Positions 50,956 through 59,340 of a stretch of 64,000 nucleotides of DNA are shown one piece after another; positions within the stretch are counted from its first letter, which is position 1; the number at the start of each line of letters is the position of its first letter. The position numbers and the translations under genes were made by a program. The notes under the pieces are model-generated. The model made no database searches. It saw only the letters and a list, made by a program, of their open reading frames with translations, and was not told the origin of the DNA. Source of the stretch: Bacillota bacterium (GTDB taxonomy: Bacteria > Bacillota > Clostridia > Christensenellales > SZUA-584); the NCBI GenBank assembly GCA_023390815.1, contig JAEWCC010000017.1, forward strand, positions 74,710-138,709, given 5' to 3'.

Positions 50956-51825
50956 TCAAATACGGCCCAATGCAGCGGTGATGGTTCTGGGTACAATTGC
51001 TTTCAACACTTCCCGGCGAAACTGTTCGGATGAACGCCAGCTGCTTCTGGGTTTCGCTTCTGCCGATGCGATTTCTCCGGCTTCTTTTATGATCTCTTCC
51101 GTCAGTTCCTTTCCCGCAAGGAAATCTTCCGTTTTGATTGCCCGGATGACGGTTGGAGCCGCGGTGGTTAACGTGATCCTTATTGACTTACACGTTTTTG
51201 AATTCTGACACGTCAGGTCAACCGCGGATCCCAGCAGCGCAAGATCCATCGCATTCCGTCTGGTGTATTTTGTGTATGCCGACGCGCTGCCTTTCTCCCT
51301 TGGAGGCAGCTTGATTTTGATAAGGAGCTCCCCTTCCTTCAGGGCTGTCTTTTTTGGTCCGAGGAAAAATTCTGTAAGCGGGATTTCCCTTTCGCCGTTC
51401 TTCCTGCTGTTTGTTACGGCAACGGCACCCAGCGCCATGAGCGGGCCGATGGTTTCTCCGGAGGGCGCGGCATTGCATATGTTTCCGCCCACCGTACCCC
51501 GGTACCGGGTCTGTACGCACCCCACTTGGCTGACCCCTTCCTGTAACGCGGTGTACAATTCTTTTACCAGCGGGTATACTTCGAGCTCCCGGTGCGTCGT
51601 CAACGCGCCGAACTCAAGCCCGGTTTCAGGACTGTACCGGATGCCTTTCAGTTCGCCCAGTTTCTTGATATCCATCAGCAGTGGATATACTTTGTGGCCG
51701 CCGTGCATTTCCACAAGGATGTCGGTCCCGCCTGCCAGGATATTGCATTCACTGCCATACTGCTCGTATAACGACAATGCATCGTCCAGGGTCTCGGGCA
51801 TAAGCAATTCGAATTGATTCAGCAT
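50956..51825 (-). CDS. XDH-2 medium subunit: FAD-binding protein
   Basis: A 289-residue FAD subunit: FELLMPETLDDALSLYEQYG at the start, the FAD loop NILAGGTDILVEMHGG, and YRGTVGGNICNAAPSGETIGPLMAL (family T-x-GGN). The C-terminal CO_deh_flav_C domain contains ITLTTAAPTVIRAIKTE. It overlaps the large-subunit gene by 7 bp. Same chain order as XDH-1. Confidence 0.9.
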   Translation of the reverse strand: MLNQFELLMPETLDDALSLYEQYGSECNILAGGTDILVEMHGGHKVYPLLMDIKKLGELKGIRYSPETGLEFGALTTHRELEVYPLVKELYTALQEGVSQVGCVQTRYRGTVGGNICNAAPSGETIGPLMALGAVAVTNSRKNGEREIPLTEFFLGPKKTALKEGELLIKIKLPPREKGSASAYTKYTRRNAMDLALLGSAVDLTCQNSKTCKSIRITLTTAAPTVIRAIKTEDFLAGKELTEEIIKEAGEIASAEAKPRSSWRSSEQFRREVLKAIVPRTITAALGRI

Positions 51826-54161
51826 TGCGTATTTTCCTCCTGCTTGACTGCGCTTGCTTTGTTCATGAGGGCAGACAATATTTCGTCGGCTTTTACCGGC
51901 AAGGTGGTAAATCTGACCCCGACCGCGTTGGAAATCGCAAAAGCAATCGCGGATTCAATCGCGCACATCGCAGGCTCCCCAATACCCTTTGCGCCATAGG
52001 GGCCTTCGGGATGCGGCTTGCTTTCGATCAGCGATATCTTTAAATCCAGCTTGGAATCCTTGGCGGTCGGTAGTTTAAAATCCACCATATTGCCGTTCAG
52101 TAATTTCCCCTGGTCATCAAAAATCATTTCCTCCAGCAAGGCATGCCCCAAGCCCATCATGACGCCTCCTTCGATCTGCTGATAGACACCCAGGGGGTTG
52201 ATGGCCTTCCCGATATCGTGTGCGCATGCGGCTTGAATGACTTCCACCTTCCCTGTCTGAGGGTCCACTTCGACTTCCGCTGCCTGTGCTCCCCAAAACC
52301 ACATGACCGTGGGTCGTTTCGAGAGGTGCGTCTCGGGGTCCGGCACATCAAATATGGCTGACGTTGAATATTGTCCTACCGCAATAACGGGGTCCTGCTC
52401 TTTAAAGATGCCGCTTTTGCCCACTTCATTGATACAAATGGACCTTCCGTCATTCATATTGCGTATATAGCCGTCGTCTATCTTTACATTTTCTTTGCCG
52501 GTCTTCCAGGCGATGGCCGCAAGCCCGATCAACTGTTCTTTGATCTTTTCCGCCGCGATAAGCGCCGCATTGCCGCTATGGAAAGTCAGCCGGCTCGATG
52601 TGGTGGTTTTATCATAAGGAGAGTAAAGCGTATCGACCGGGACGCACATGACCTTATCGACGGATATCGCGAGGGCTTCCGCAACGATGATCGGGATCGC
52701 GGTCGTGGCGCCCTGCCCCATCTCTAGTCCGCTTAAGAAAACGACCGCGGTGCCGTCCTCGTTCATCTTTATAATAACCGATGTGGACGACGGCGTTCCG
52801 GTCAGCTTGCAAAAGGCGGCGAGGCCTCTTCCGCGAAGCTTCCCTTCCGGAGTCAGTCCCGATTTAACTTCTTCGCTCCATGCCATTAACCGGGCTGCTT
52901 CCGCGATGCAATTCTTTACGCCGACAGCCTTCAGTATTTCGCCGGTCCCGGATTCGTCACCATCAACGAGCGCATTCTTCATTCGGAGCTCCACGCTGTC
53001 CATTCCCAGCTTCTCCGCCAGCTTTTCCATGCTGTTCTCATAGCCCCAGACAACCTCTGGCACCCCGAAGCCCCGGTACGCGGTTGCGATATGCTTGTTG
53101 GTCACAACTGTATAGCCGTCGATGCTGATGTTTGGGATGCGGTAGGGGGATACCGAGGCATAGCAGGCATTATAACTGACGCGGGGACCGGTGGTAGCGT
53201 AGGCACCGGTGTCCCAGTAAACCGTGATCTTCTGAGCAACCAGGGTGCCGTCTTTTTTGGCACCTGTTTTCACCATGATGCGCCAGGGCTCTCTGCAGCC
53301 CCCTGTTAAGAACTCCTCGGAGCGTGTATTCTGTATGCGGATCGCCCAGCCCTTCACTTTCGATGCTAGAAGTGCGGCAATGGGTTCTGTTTTCAACTCG
53401 TACTTCCCGCCGAACGCGCCGCCGATGTGCGTACAGATAAAACGCACCTCGTTCAGGGACAAATGAAAGAGCTTGGCCATTTGATCGCGCGTCATAAACG
53501 GGCTTTGCGTCGGCGACCATATGGTTATCCCTTTTTCGTCATACAACACGGTGGAGCAGTGGGGCTCTATGGTGGCGTGCTGAACCATTTTGCCTTCATA
53601 TACGCCTTCCACGATTACGTCGGCGTCTTTGAATCCGGCCTCAACGTCCCCTTTTCTCAATTTAAAGTGGTCACAGATGTTGGTGCCATCCACCGGATTT
53701 GCCGCGTGCGCCATCGTATATTCAGACCACTTCTCATGCAGCAGCACCGGGTCCTGTCTGATGGCATCATCAATCGTGACGACCGGCGTAAGCAGCTCGT
53801 ATTCTACCTTGATGAGTTTTTTGGCTTCCTCCGCCGTGCCCCGGTCCACAGCGGCCAAAGCGGCAACAGGCTCGCCTTCGTAACGAACCTTGTCATACGC
53901 GATAATGGGCTGGTCAAGCAAAAACTGTCCGAACAATCCGATGTTGTCTTTGCCGGTAAGCACCACTTTCACCCCCGGCAGTTTGCGGGCTTCGGTGATA
54001 TCGATGCTTTTAATCCGCGCATGCGTATGGGGGGATCTCAGGACCGCGGCATACAGCATTTTGGGCATCAAAACATCAGCGCCATAAACCGCAGAACCTG
54101 TAACCTTTTCAAGCGCATCTTTTCTGGCAAAGGACTTACCGACAAATTGATAGTTACTCAT
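51819..54161 (-). CDS. XDH-2 large subunit: molybdopterin-dependent hydroxylase
   Basis: A 780-residue catalytic subunit of the xanthine dehydrogenase superfamily. Motifs: SFARKDALEKVTGSAVYGAD at the start, GGAFGGKYELK, TAYRGFGVPEV, LEMGQGATTAIP, and the active-site glutamate in GAKGIGEPAMCAIESA. It hydroxylates a carbon next to nitrogen or oxidises an aldehyde, using water as oxygen donor. ATG 54161 has GCAGGAGAG upstream; the longer form to 54281 lacks this. Its promoter carries the operator shared with the GntR gene and the rightward operon, so the enzyme is likely part of that inducible pathway. Confidence 0.9.
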   Translation of the reverse strand: MSNYQFVGKSFARKDALEKVTGSAVYGADVLMPKMLYAAVLRSPHTHARIKSIDITEARKLPGVKVVLTGKDNIGLFGQFLLDQPIIAYDKVRYEGEPVAALAAVDRGTAEEAKKLIKVEYELLTPVVTIDDAIRQDPVLLHEKWSEYTMAHAANPVDGTNICDHFKLRKGDVEAGFKDADVIVEGVYEGKMVQHATIEPHCSTVLYDEKGITIWSPTQSPFMTRDQMAKLFHLSLNEVRFICTHIGGAFGGKYELKTEPIAALLASKVKGWAIRIQNTRSEEFLTGGCREPWRIMVKTGAKKDGTLVAQKITVYWDTGAYATTGPRVSYNACYASVSPYRIPNISIDGYTVVTNKHIATAYRGFGVPEVVWGYENSMEKLAEKLGMDSVELRMKNALVDGDESGTGEILKAVGVKNCIAEAARLMAWSEEVKSGLTPEGKLRGRGLAAFCKLTGTPSSTSVIIKMNEDGTAVVFLSGLEMGQGATTAIPIIVAEALAISVDKVMCVPVDTLYSPYDKTTTSSRLTFHSGNAALIAAEKIKEQLIGLAAIAWKTGKENVKIDDGYIRNMNDGRSICINEVGKSGIFKEQDPVIAVGQYSTSAIFDVPDPETHLSKRPTVMWFWGAQAAEVEVDPQTGKVEVIQAACAHDIGKAINPLGVYQQIEGGVMMGLGHALLEEMIFDDQGKLLNGNMVDFKLPTAKDSKLDLKISLIESKPHPEGPYGAKGIGEPAMCAIESAIAFAISNAVGVRFTTLPVKADEILSALMNKASAVKQEENTQC

Positions 54162-54311
54162 GAATTTCTCTCCTGCATGAACGAAGGGCTTTGAACACGG
54201 CTCTTTAATCTTATTATAGTTAAATGTCAACCATCTCCCGGCATCAAAACTTTTTGAGCAGGGAGTGACGACGCCAGACATTACGGCTCATCCGGAGCAT
54301 TTGATTTAATA

Positions 54312-54347
54312 TATAATCGATTATACAATATTCCTCTGAAAACTCAA
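54312..54347 (-). promoter_or_regulatory. XDH-2 promoter with overlapping palindromic operator
   Basis: On the minus strand, TTGAGT (54347-54342), a 16-bp spacer and TATAAT (54325-54320). The -10 forms half of the perfect palindrome TATAATCGATTATA (54312-54325). Extended with its flank, this element agrees at 18 of 20 positions with the one at 56772 and at 16 of 20 with the one at 54619. A repressor bound here would block RNA polymerase directly. Confidence 0.75.
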
Positions 54348-54585
54348 GACCCATATCAATATTATTATAAGGCTATTGCGTGGGTCCGGCAAATCCAACC
54401 CAATGAATGATGCAATGAGCGGGGCATGCGGTTGCCTGCAGGGGAGTGCCACGTATACCAACCCGGCAAGAAAAGGCCATCCGTAAGGAGACGCAAGCAT
54501 AATCAGGCGCGATAGCGGATACACTCGCATCGTATATGCGGTTCTGCTGAGTGAAAAGGATGACAAATAATAGAGTTGATAAGAG

Positions 54586-54652
54586 TTGACAGGGAGGAGA
54601 ACTGCGTTATAGAATAACATAATCGATGATAGATTACTGATAATCATTATCA
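54586..54652 (+). promoter_or_regulatory. GntR gene promoter, operator and Fur-like box
   Basis: TTGACA (54586-54591), a 16-18-bp spacer and TATAGAAT (54608-54615). The operator variant ATAATCGATGAT (54619-54630) covers the expected start site, consistent with autorepression. Immediately downstream, TGATAATCATTATCA (54638-54652) is a perfect 7-1-7 palindrome identical to the Bacillus-type Fur box. The rest of the 54162-54729 gap has no gene. Confidence 0.7.
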
Positions 54653-54729
54653 TTGATTGGATCGATCTGGAAGGGGCGACAGATTCCCGCAAGATCGAGA
54701 GACATGGATTTGATGCGGAGGGTAAGGGT

Positions 54730-55431
54730 ATGCAAGGGGTCACCGAAACAGAAATGAAGGATATTCAAATGTACAAAAAGAATACGATGCGCAAGGATAT
54801 CAGAAAGTACATTCAGAATCTGGTGACCAAGGGCATTTACAAACCGGGTGATCGTATCGTTGAGACCAAACTAGCCAAGGAACTGGGCGTATCTCAGACG
54901 CCGGTCCGCGAAGCGCTCTTAGAGCTGGTCATGATGGGGATGCTGGAGGAGCGCCCGTATTCGGGCACGTTCGTAAAAAAGCTTACGGCGGAGGAAATTG
55001 AAGATATCTATAATACCCGCGCGATGATTGAACAGTGTGCAGTGAAAAAAGCGACAGGTCATATCACGGAGGTACAGCTTGCTGAGCTGAGCAAGGAGAT
55101 CGGGATTATGAGGCAGGCGGCAACGCAACAGGACAGCGAGCTGTTTGTCGATGCGGATGTACGCTTTCATGAAATGGTGATGAATATGGCATGCAGCCCA
55201 TCGCTCAAGCGTATCTGGCGCTTTTTGCGAATGGCGGACTGGACCTATACGACCACGCGGCTGACCACGCATTCGCTTTTTGAACTTTGCGATATGCATG
55301 AACTGATCTACACCCATTTGAAAAGTCAGGATGCAGAGCGTGCGGGTGAAGCCATGCACAAGCATATCACGAGCTTTGCGGCCGAGGTTGTGGATAGCAT
55401 TCAAAAGCCAGATTCAGATACAAAACAGTAA
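54730..55431 (+). CDS. GntR-family regulator with FCD domain
   Basis: A 233-residue FadR-subfamily regulator. The winged helix (about residues 20-85) has KPGDRIVETKLAKELGVSQTPVREALLELVMMGML and PYSGTFV. A C-terminal all-helical FCD domain follows, with metal/ligand-type residues in DVRFHEMVMNMACS and late HELIYTHLKS / HKHITSF. Such regulators usually repress catabolic operons and are released by a carboxylated metabolite. ATG 54730 has GGAGG 8 nt upstream. Three copies of one palindrome lie at its own promoter, at XDH-2 and at 56772, making it the likely local regulator of all three units. Confidence 0.9.
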   Translation: MQGVTETEMKDIQMYKKNTMRKDIRKYIQNLVTKGIYKPGDRIVETKLAKELGVSQTPVREALLELVMMGMLEERPYSGTFVKKLTAEEIEDIYNTRAMIEQCAVKKATGHITEVQLAELSKEIGIMRQAATQQDSELFVDADVRFHEMVMNMACSPSLKRIWRFLRMADWTYTTTRLTTHSLFELCDMHELIYTHLKSQDAERAGEAMHKHITSFAAEVVDSIQKPDSDTKQ

Positions 55432-55446
55432 CAAGAGGTATACCAA

Positions 55447-55896
55447 TTGGATTGCGCATATCAGGAAACGACGCAAGCGGTTCGTAAGCTCTTCTATAAC
55501 GGCGGGCTCAACTGCGCGGAAACCACGATGGGGCTGCTCATCGAGCGGGGCGCTGTGGAAGACGATGGCAGGCTGATACGGATGATGGGCGGTTTTGGAG
55601 GCGGCATGCAGCGGGGCCTCGTATGCGGAGCGGTGACGGCTTCGGTTGCGGCGATTGGCCTGAAGACCGGACGAATCACGGCGGAGGAGCCGCGCGAGCG
55701 GTCCGCTCATGCGGTTGCGGCATTTCTGCAGGCGTTTGAGGCACGGTACGGCGCGCTGGAATGCCGGGAACTGAGCAAGGAGCATGAGGCCAAATCCGCG
55801 GAGATGTACCAGCATTGTGCGGAAATCGTCGCAGGCGCTGTGGAGATGACCGCTTTCATACTGAGAGAACTTCAGAGCGAGCCTGATCCCGGCTGA
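55447..55896 (+). CDS. C_GCAxxG_C_C-family protein
   Basis: A 149-residue redox-type protein with spaced conserved cysteines: NGGLNCAETT, LVCGAVTAS (the GCA-like core), ECRELS and HCAEIV, the order of the C_GCAxxG_C_C family. It is probably a small cysteine-based redox or metal-binding protein of the cytoplasm. It starts at TTG 55447 with AAGAGG 8 nt upstream and follows the GntR gene by 15 bp, so it is cotranscribed with it. It may assist the molybdenum hydroxylase or sense redox (inference). Confidence 0.75.
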   Translation: MDCAYQETTQAVRKLFYNGGLNCAETTMGLLIERGAVEDDGRLIRMMGGFGGGMQRGLVCGAVTASVAAIGLKTGRITAEEPRERSAHAVAAFLQAFEARYGALECRELSKEHEAKSAEMYQHCAEIVAGAVEMTAFILRELQSEPDPG

Positions 55897-55974
55897 TTGA
55901 CTAAAGACCCAGAAAAGCAGAAAGACCCGTTCAGATTATGGATCCGATCGGGTCTTCTTTTATTTCAGATCAAC

Positions 55975-56712
55975 TTATCCAAGCCGTTTTTTCCGTGTTG
56001 CCAAATAGGCTTCAAATCTCTCCTGCGTCATATTCGCGATCAGCTCCGGGGGAAAATCAATTTCAGCCAGCAAATTCATCAGCGGCTCCACATTACCCAC
56101 CATCGTATAGTAGTGGGCGTCGCTGGCGACTAAGACTGGAACGTCATGCTGCTTGCACAGCCGGGCATATTTCGTAATGCTGCCGCGGCTGTTGGGGCGG
56201 TGGGGGGTGAGCGAATTGTTGTTGAGTTCAATCAGCTTACCCAGCTTTTTAGCCTCCAGCACCAGCGCATCCAGGTCGCACGGTACGGAGGGGTCGTCTG
56301 CATGCCCGATCGTATCAATCCAGGGATTCCGCAGCGCGCTCAGGTACGCATTCGTGTTCTGCTCCATGGTGCCGGCGTCCAGGAATGTTGGATGATAGCT
56401 GGCAATCGCAAACTCCGTCAGCCGCAGATAATGGTCCGGGATGTCCAGACGCCCGGTAAAGTCCAGGATATCCGCTTCGATTCCCCGGTAAACCCGGATA
56501 TCGTCGATGACCGGAGGAAGCATCTGCTCGCTGTGGGGAATATACTCCGGCGCACCGCCGGGTATTGCCGGCCCGTGTTCCGTCAGGCAGAGCCCGGTAA
56601 GTCCGCGCGCTTTTGCGGCTTTGACATTTTCGCTGAGCGTGCTCCAGCTGTGGCCTGAGACGACTGTGTGAGTGTGCGTATCCACTTGCGGCTGCATATC
56701 TTTTTGTTTCAT
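55975..56712 (-). CDS. PHP-domain phosphoesterase (YcdX-like)
   Basis: A 245-residue PHP-fold metal-dependent hydrolase. Metal ligands are visible in DTHTHTVVSGHSWST, CLTEHGPAIPGG, GIEADIL, ASYHPTF, IGHADDP and ASDAHYYTMVGN. This is the full nine-ligand trinuclear set typical of YcdX-type phosphatases. ATG 56712 has TGGAGCAC upstream. It is divergent from the DUF1097-like gene; both promoters meet at the ATAATCGATTAT operator. In E. coli the PHP gene ycdX and the DUF1097 gene ycdZ are also neighbours (from memory), so the pairing may have meaning. Likely substrate: a small phosphate ester. Confidence 0.85.
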   Translation of the reverse strand: MKQKDMQPQVDTHTHTVVSGHSWSTLSENVKAAKARGLTGLCLTEHGPAIPGGAPEYIPHSEQMLPPVIDDIRVYRGIEADILDFTGRLDIPDHYLRLTEFAIASYHPTFLDAGTMEQNTNAYLSALRNPWIDTIGHADDPSVPCDLDALVLEAKKLGKLIELNNNSLTPHRPNSRGSITKYARLCKQHDVPVLVASDAHYYTMVGNVEPLMNLLAEIDFPPELIANMTQERFEAYLATRKKRLG

Positions 56713-56732
56713 TTTCGTGCTCCATTTTTGTA

Positions 56733-56811
56733 TTGACAAGGCATCTTTGTATGCTATAATACATATAATCAATAATCGATTATATATAAACGCTTAAATT
56801 TAGTTTACCAA
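56733..56811. promoter_or_regulatory. divergent promoters around the shared operator
   Basis: Rightward: consensus TTGACA (56733-56738), a 16-bp spacer and TATAAT (56755-56760), start expected near 56767, giving a leader of about 200 nt before the gene at 56965. Leftward for the PHP gene: TTGGTA (56811-56806), a 17-bp spacer and TATATA (56788-56783). The palindrome ATAATCGATTAT (56772-56783) lies just after the rightward start and abuts the leftward -10, so one bound dimer could silence both. Nothing else is recognised in the 56784-56964 leader. Confidence 0.75.
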
Positions 56812-56964
56812 CGCGGATAAAGTTTGTCAAACGAATTCAATTATAGATACCGGGTTTCCGTAAAAATGATCTATGTAAAATGGGAATGAGATTCCTCAAT
56901 ATAATTTCTTCCCGGTCTGCATTGACTGGGACAAAGAAAATATTAATATTAAGGAGGATCTATC

Positions 56965-57519
56965 ATGAAAATTGGGAAGCTTATACTTTACTCGGTTGTG
57001 GTCGCAGTGCTTGCGGGTGTGGTGGTACTCATTACCGATTTAATTCAGATGTCTGGGTTTGTGACTGCAAAGGCCAGCCTGACATTCATCACATTTATCT
57101 GCTGGGCAAGTTATTTTTTGGTGGGTGCGACCCCCAAGGCGGCGGGGAAGGCCTTCTTGGGTTTTCTCGCGGGTATCATTTCTGCCGCGCTGATGTTCCT
57201 GTTGGTTACCGCGTTTGCAGGCGGGATGAATGTACTGCTGATCGCAATTCCGCTGGCGGTCGTCATCGTTGTGCCGTTTATGTGTCTGCTGGAGAAAGCC
57301 GGCCCGTTCAATAATGTGGCGGCGGTTTTTGCCGGAACGGGCATGTTCTTCGCGTTGATGGGCATCCCGGACATCGCGGCGGCAGGCTATGTGATGGTGG
57401 GCCTGGGGCAGCTCGTCTATGCGCTGATTGGCCTTGCAGCCGGCTGGGCGACGATCGCCATCCGTGTTGCGATTGAAAAGTCCGCCAGTAAGAGCAAGGA
57501 CGCGGGCATTAGCGCCTGA
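56965..57519 (+). CDS. DUF1097-like membrane protein
   Basis: A 184-residue integral membrane protein with about five or six helices. It shows TFITFICWASYFLVGATPKAAGKAFLGFLAG, the pattern of the DUF1097/YcdZ family, and a C-terminal soluble tail AIEKSASKSKDAGISA. ATG 56965 follows AAGGAGG. It is first in the long rightward operon and could be a permease for the pathway substrate, though transport has not been shown for this family as far as I know. Confidence 0.7.
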   Translation: MKIGKLILYSVVVAVLAGVVVLITDLIQMSGFVTAKASLTFITFICWASYFLVGATPKAAGKAFLGFLAGIISAALMFLLVTAFAGGMNVLLIAIPLAVVIVVPFMCLLEKAGPFNNVAAVFAGTGMFFALMGIPDIAAAGYVMVGLGQLVYALIGLAAGWATIAIRVAIEKSASKSKDAGISA

Positions 57520-57569
57520 AAACTTTCAGAATTTCGACTTGGTAAAATATAGATCAGGGAGGAAGAAAA

Positions 57570-59258
57570 ATGAGCGATAATTCAAAGGTCCTTGCTTCGT
57601 TTTTCGGTGACGAAAAGCATCCCGTAACGTGGAAGGACGAGGAAGAGAAAAAGCTGTTCTGGTTCTATGACGACCTGCACTGCCCGCATCCGATATCGCC
57701 GCTGTATTTTAACGTTGGCGGCTGGTGGGGCCCCGGCTGTGAGTATATGTACAGACGTTTCGGCGCCCCGATCGGCAGCGAATGGATTGCCAAAAAGATC
57801 GGCGGTTATGTGTACTCGGCGGTTGTTCCGCCCAAGACCGAAGCGGATAAGGTTGGCGGTCTGTTCGCGTACTATATGGCAGTCATGCCGATCTACGCGG
57901 ACACCTTCCTGGAAAGATGGCTCAACAGCTACATTCCGGAGATCATGACCAACTGCAAGTACATGGATAACTTCGTTTATGAAGGCAAGAGCATTCCAGA
58001 TCTGCTGATCCATATGGAGGACTCTCTGGATATTCAGGAGCGGCACTTCAGGATCCACTGGATCATCAACCTTGCGCAGTTCCAGGCTTCTACCGAGTTC
58101 GCCAACACCTATAAGGAGGTCGTTGGAGAGATCGACGGCGTCAACATGGGCAAGATCAACATATCCCGGCAGGACAGAAACTGGGATTCGCTCAAGGCCT
58201 TGTGGGAGATGAAGCAGATGATCAGCGCCGATGCCGAACTCAAGGCGCTGTTTGCCGAGCCCACCGCGCAGATTATGAGCAAGGTCGCCTCGCTGAAGAA
58301 CGGCGGCAAGCTCCTTAAGATGATTGCCGACTATCAGGACGAGTACGGCTACAAGGCGATCTACACGCACGAGTACATCTACAAGACCTGGAAAGAGGAC
58401 CCGACGCCGATATACGACGCGCTGCGCGGTTATGTGGAAAACGATTACGACTACTATGAAGACTACAACGCCTGTATGGAGTCGCAGAAGCAGGCCATCG
58501 AAGAGCTGTACGCAAAGGTGTCCGATCCCGGTAAGCTCGCGAAGCTGAAGAAAGCGCTTGAGCTGTGTGTCAAGATGGCCCCGCTGACGCCCGACCATCA
58601 CTTCTATATCGACCAGGGTACCTATGCGCGTATGCGTCTGATGTTCCTCAACATCGGCAAGGCGTATGCCAAAGCGGGCATACTGGACGATCCGGAAGAT
58701 ATCTTTATGCTCGAGTACGAGGAGATCCGCGTTGCGGGCGTTTCGGATTACAACGTGAAGGATATCGTTCGCGAGCGCCGCGCCGAAATGGAAGCAGCGG
58801 CAAAGGTGCATCCGCGCGAATGGTACGGCACGGCGAGCGAATGGCAGGTCTATCAGGAACCTTATAAGACGCTCTGGGGTTATCCGCATAAGTTTGAGGC
58901 GGAGCAGGCGGAACTCAAAGAAGCTGTCAAACCCGAAGAGAACGTGCTTAAGGGCATCCCGGGTTCTCCGGGTGTAATTGAAGGCATTGCGCGCTTCGTC
59001 ACCTCGCCCGCCGAATTTGACCAGATCCAGAAGGGTGAGATCCTCGTTTGCAAGATGACCAACCCGGCCTGGGTAGTCAGTTTCTCGAAGATCTCGGGCC
59101 TCGTGACCGATACGGGCGGCGCGTTGTCGCATCCGGCGGTGGTTTCGCGCGAATTCGGCCTGCCCTGCGTAGTAGGAACCAGGCGTGCAACGCACGTAAT
59201 CAAAACCGGTATGAAGATCCGCGTGGACGGCAACACCGGTGTGGTCGAGATACTGTAA
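57570..59258 (+). CDS. PEP-synthase-like phosphotransferase subunit with phosphohistidine domain
   Basis: A 562-residue protein. The C-terminal 90 residues are the swivelling phosphohistidine domain of PEP-utilising enzymes: KGIPGSPGVIEGIARF, then CKMTNPAWVVSFSKISGLVTD, then the catalytic histidine H521 in TGGALSHPAVVSREFG. The first ~470 residues contain no ATP-grasp or PEP barrel and probably bind the acceptor (YDDLHCPHPISPLYFNVGG, aromatic-rich). Size and layout match the large subunit of phenylphosphate synthase and the middle-plus-end of rifampicin phosphotransferases. With the next gene it should move the ATP beta-phosphate via His to an unknown hydroxyl. GGGAGG precedes ATG 57570. Confidence 0.8.
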   Translation: MSDNSKVLASFFGDEKHPVTWKDEEEKKLFWFYDDLHCPHPISPLYFNVGGWWGPGCEYMYRRFGAPIGSEWIAKKIGGYVYSAVVPPKTEADKVGGLFAYYMAVMPIYADTFLERWLNSYIPEIMTNCKYMDNFVYEGKSIPDLLIHMEDSLDIQERHFRIHWIINLAQFQASTEFANTYKEVVGEIDGVNMGKINISRQDRNWDSLKALWEMKQMISADAELKALFAEPTAQIMSKVASLKNGGKLLKMIADYQDEYGYKAIYTHEYIYKTWKEDPTPIYDALRGYVENDYDYYEDYNACMESQKQAIEELYAKVSDPGKLAKLKKALELCVKMAPLTPDHHFYIDQGTYARMRLMFLNIGKAYAKAGILDDPEDIFMLEYEEIRVAGVSDYNVKDIVRERRAEMEAAAKVHPREWYGTASEWQVYQEPYKTLWGYPHKFEAEQAELKEAVKPEENVLKGIPGSPGVIEGIARFVTSPAEFDQIQKGEILVCKMTNPAWVVSFSKISGLVTDTGGALSHPAVVSREFGLPCVVGTRRATHVIKTGMKIRVDGNTGVVEIL

Positions 59259-59269
59259 TAGCAGCGAAT

Positions 59270-59298
59270 CCGGAATATGCGCCCCGCGCATATTCCGG
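59270..59298 (+). other. perfect hairpin between the two phosphotransferase genes
   Basis: CCGGAATATGCGC (59270-59282) and GCGCATATTCCGG (59286-59298) form a perfect 13-bp stem with a 3-nt CCC loop and no T run. It starts 12 bp after the first subunit's stop. It is more likely an mRNA processing or stability element adjusting subunit ratio than a terminator. Confidence 0.6.
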
Positions 59299-59340
59299 AT
59301 CGATCCATGTTGAACATCGAAAAGTGCAGGAGTATTGGAA

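Noticed and set aside
51819..54161. XDH-2 as an aerobic CO dehydrogenase (CoxMSL)
   Set aside because: The large subunit has TAYRGFG and the GEP glutamate of xanthine-dehydrogenase-type enzymes, not the CoxL cysteine loop, and no cox accessory genes are present.
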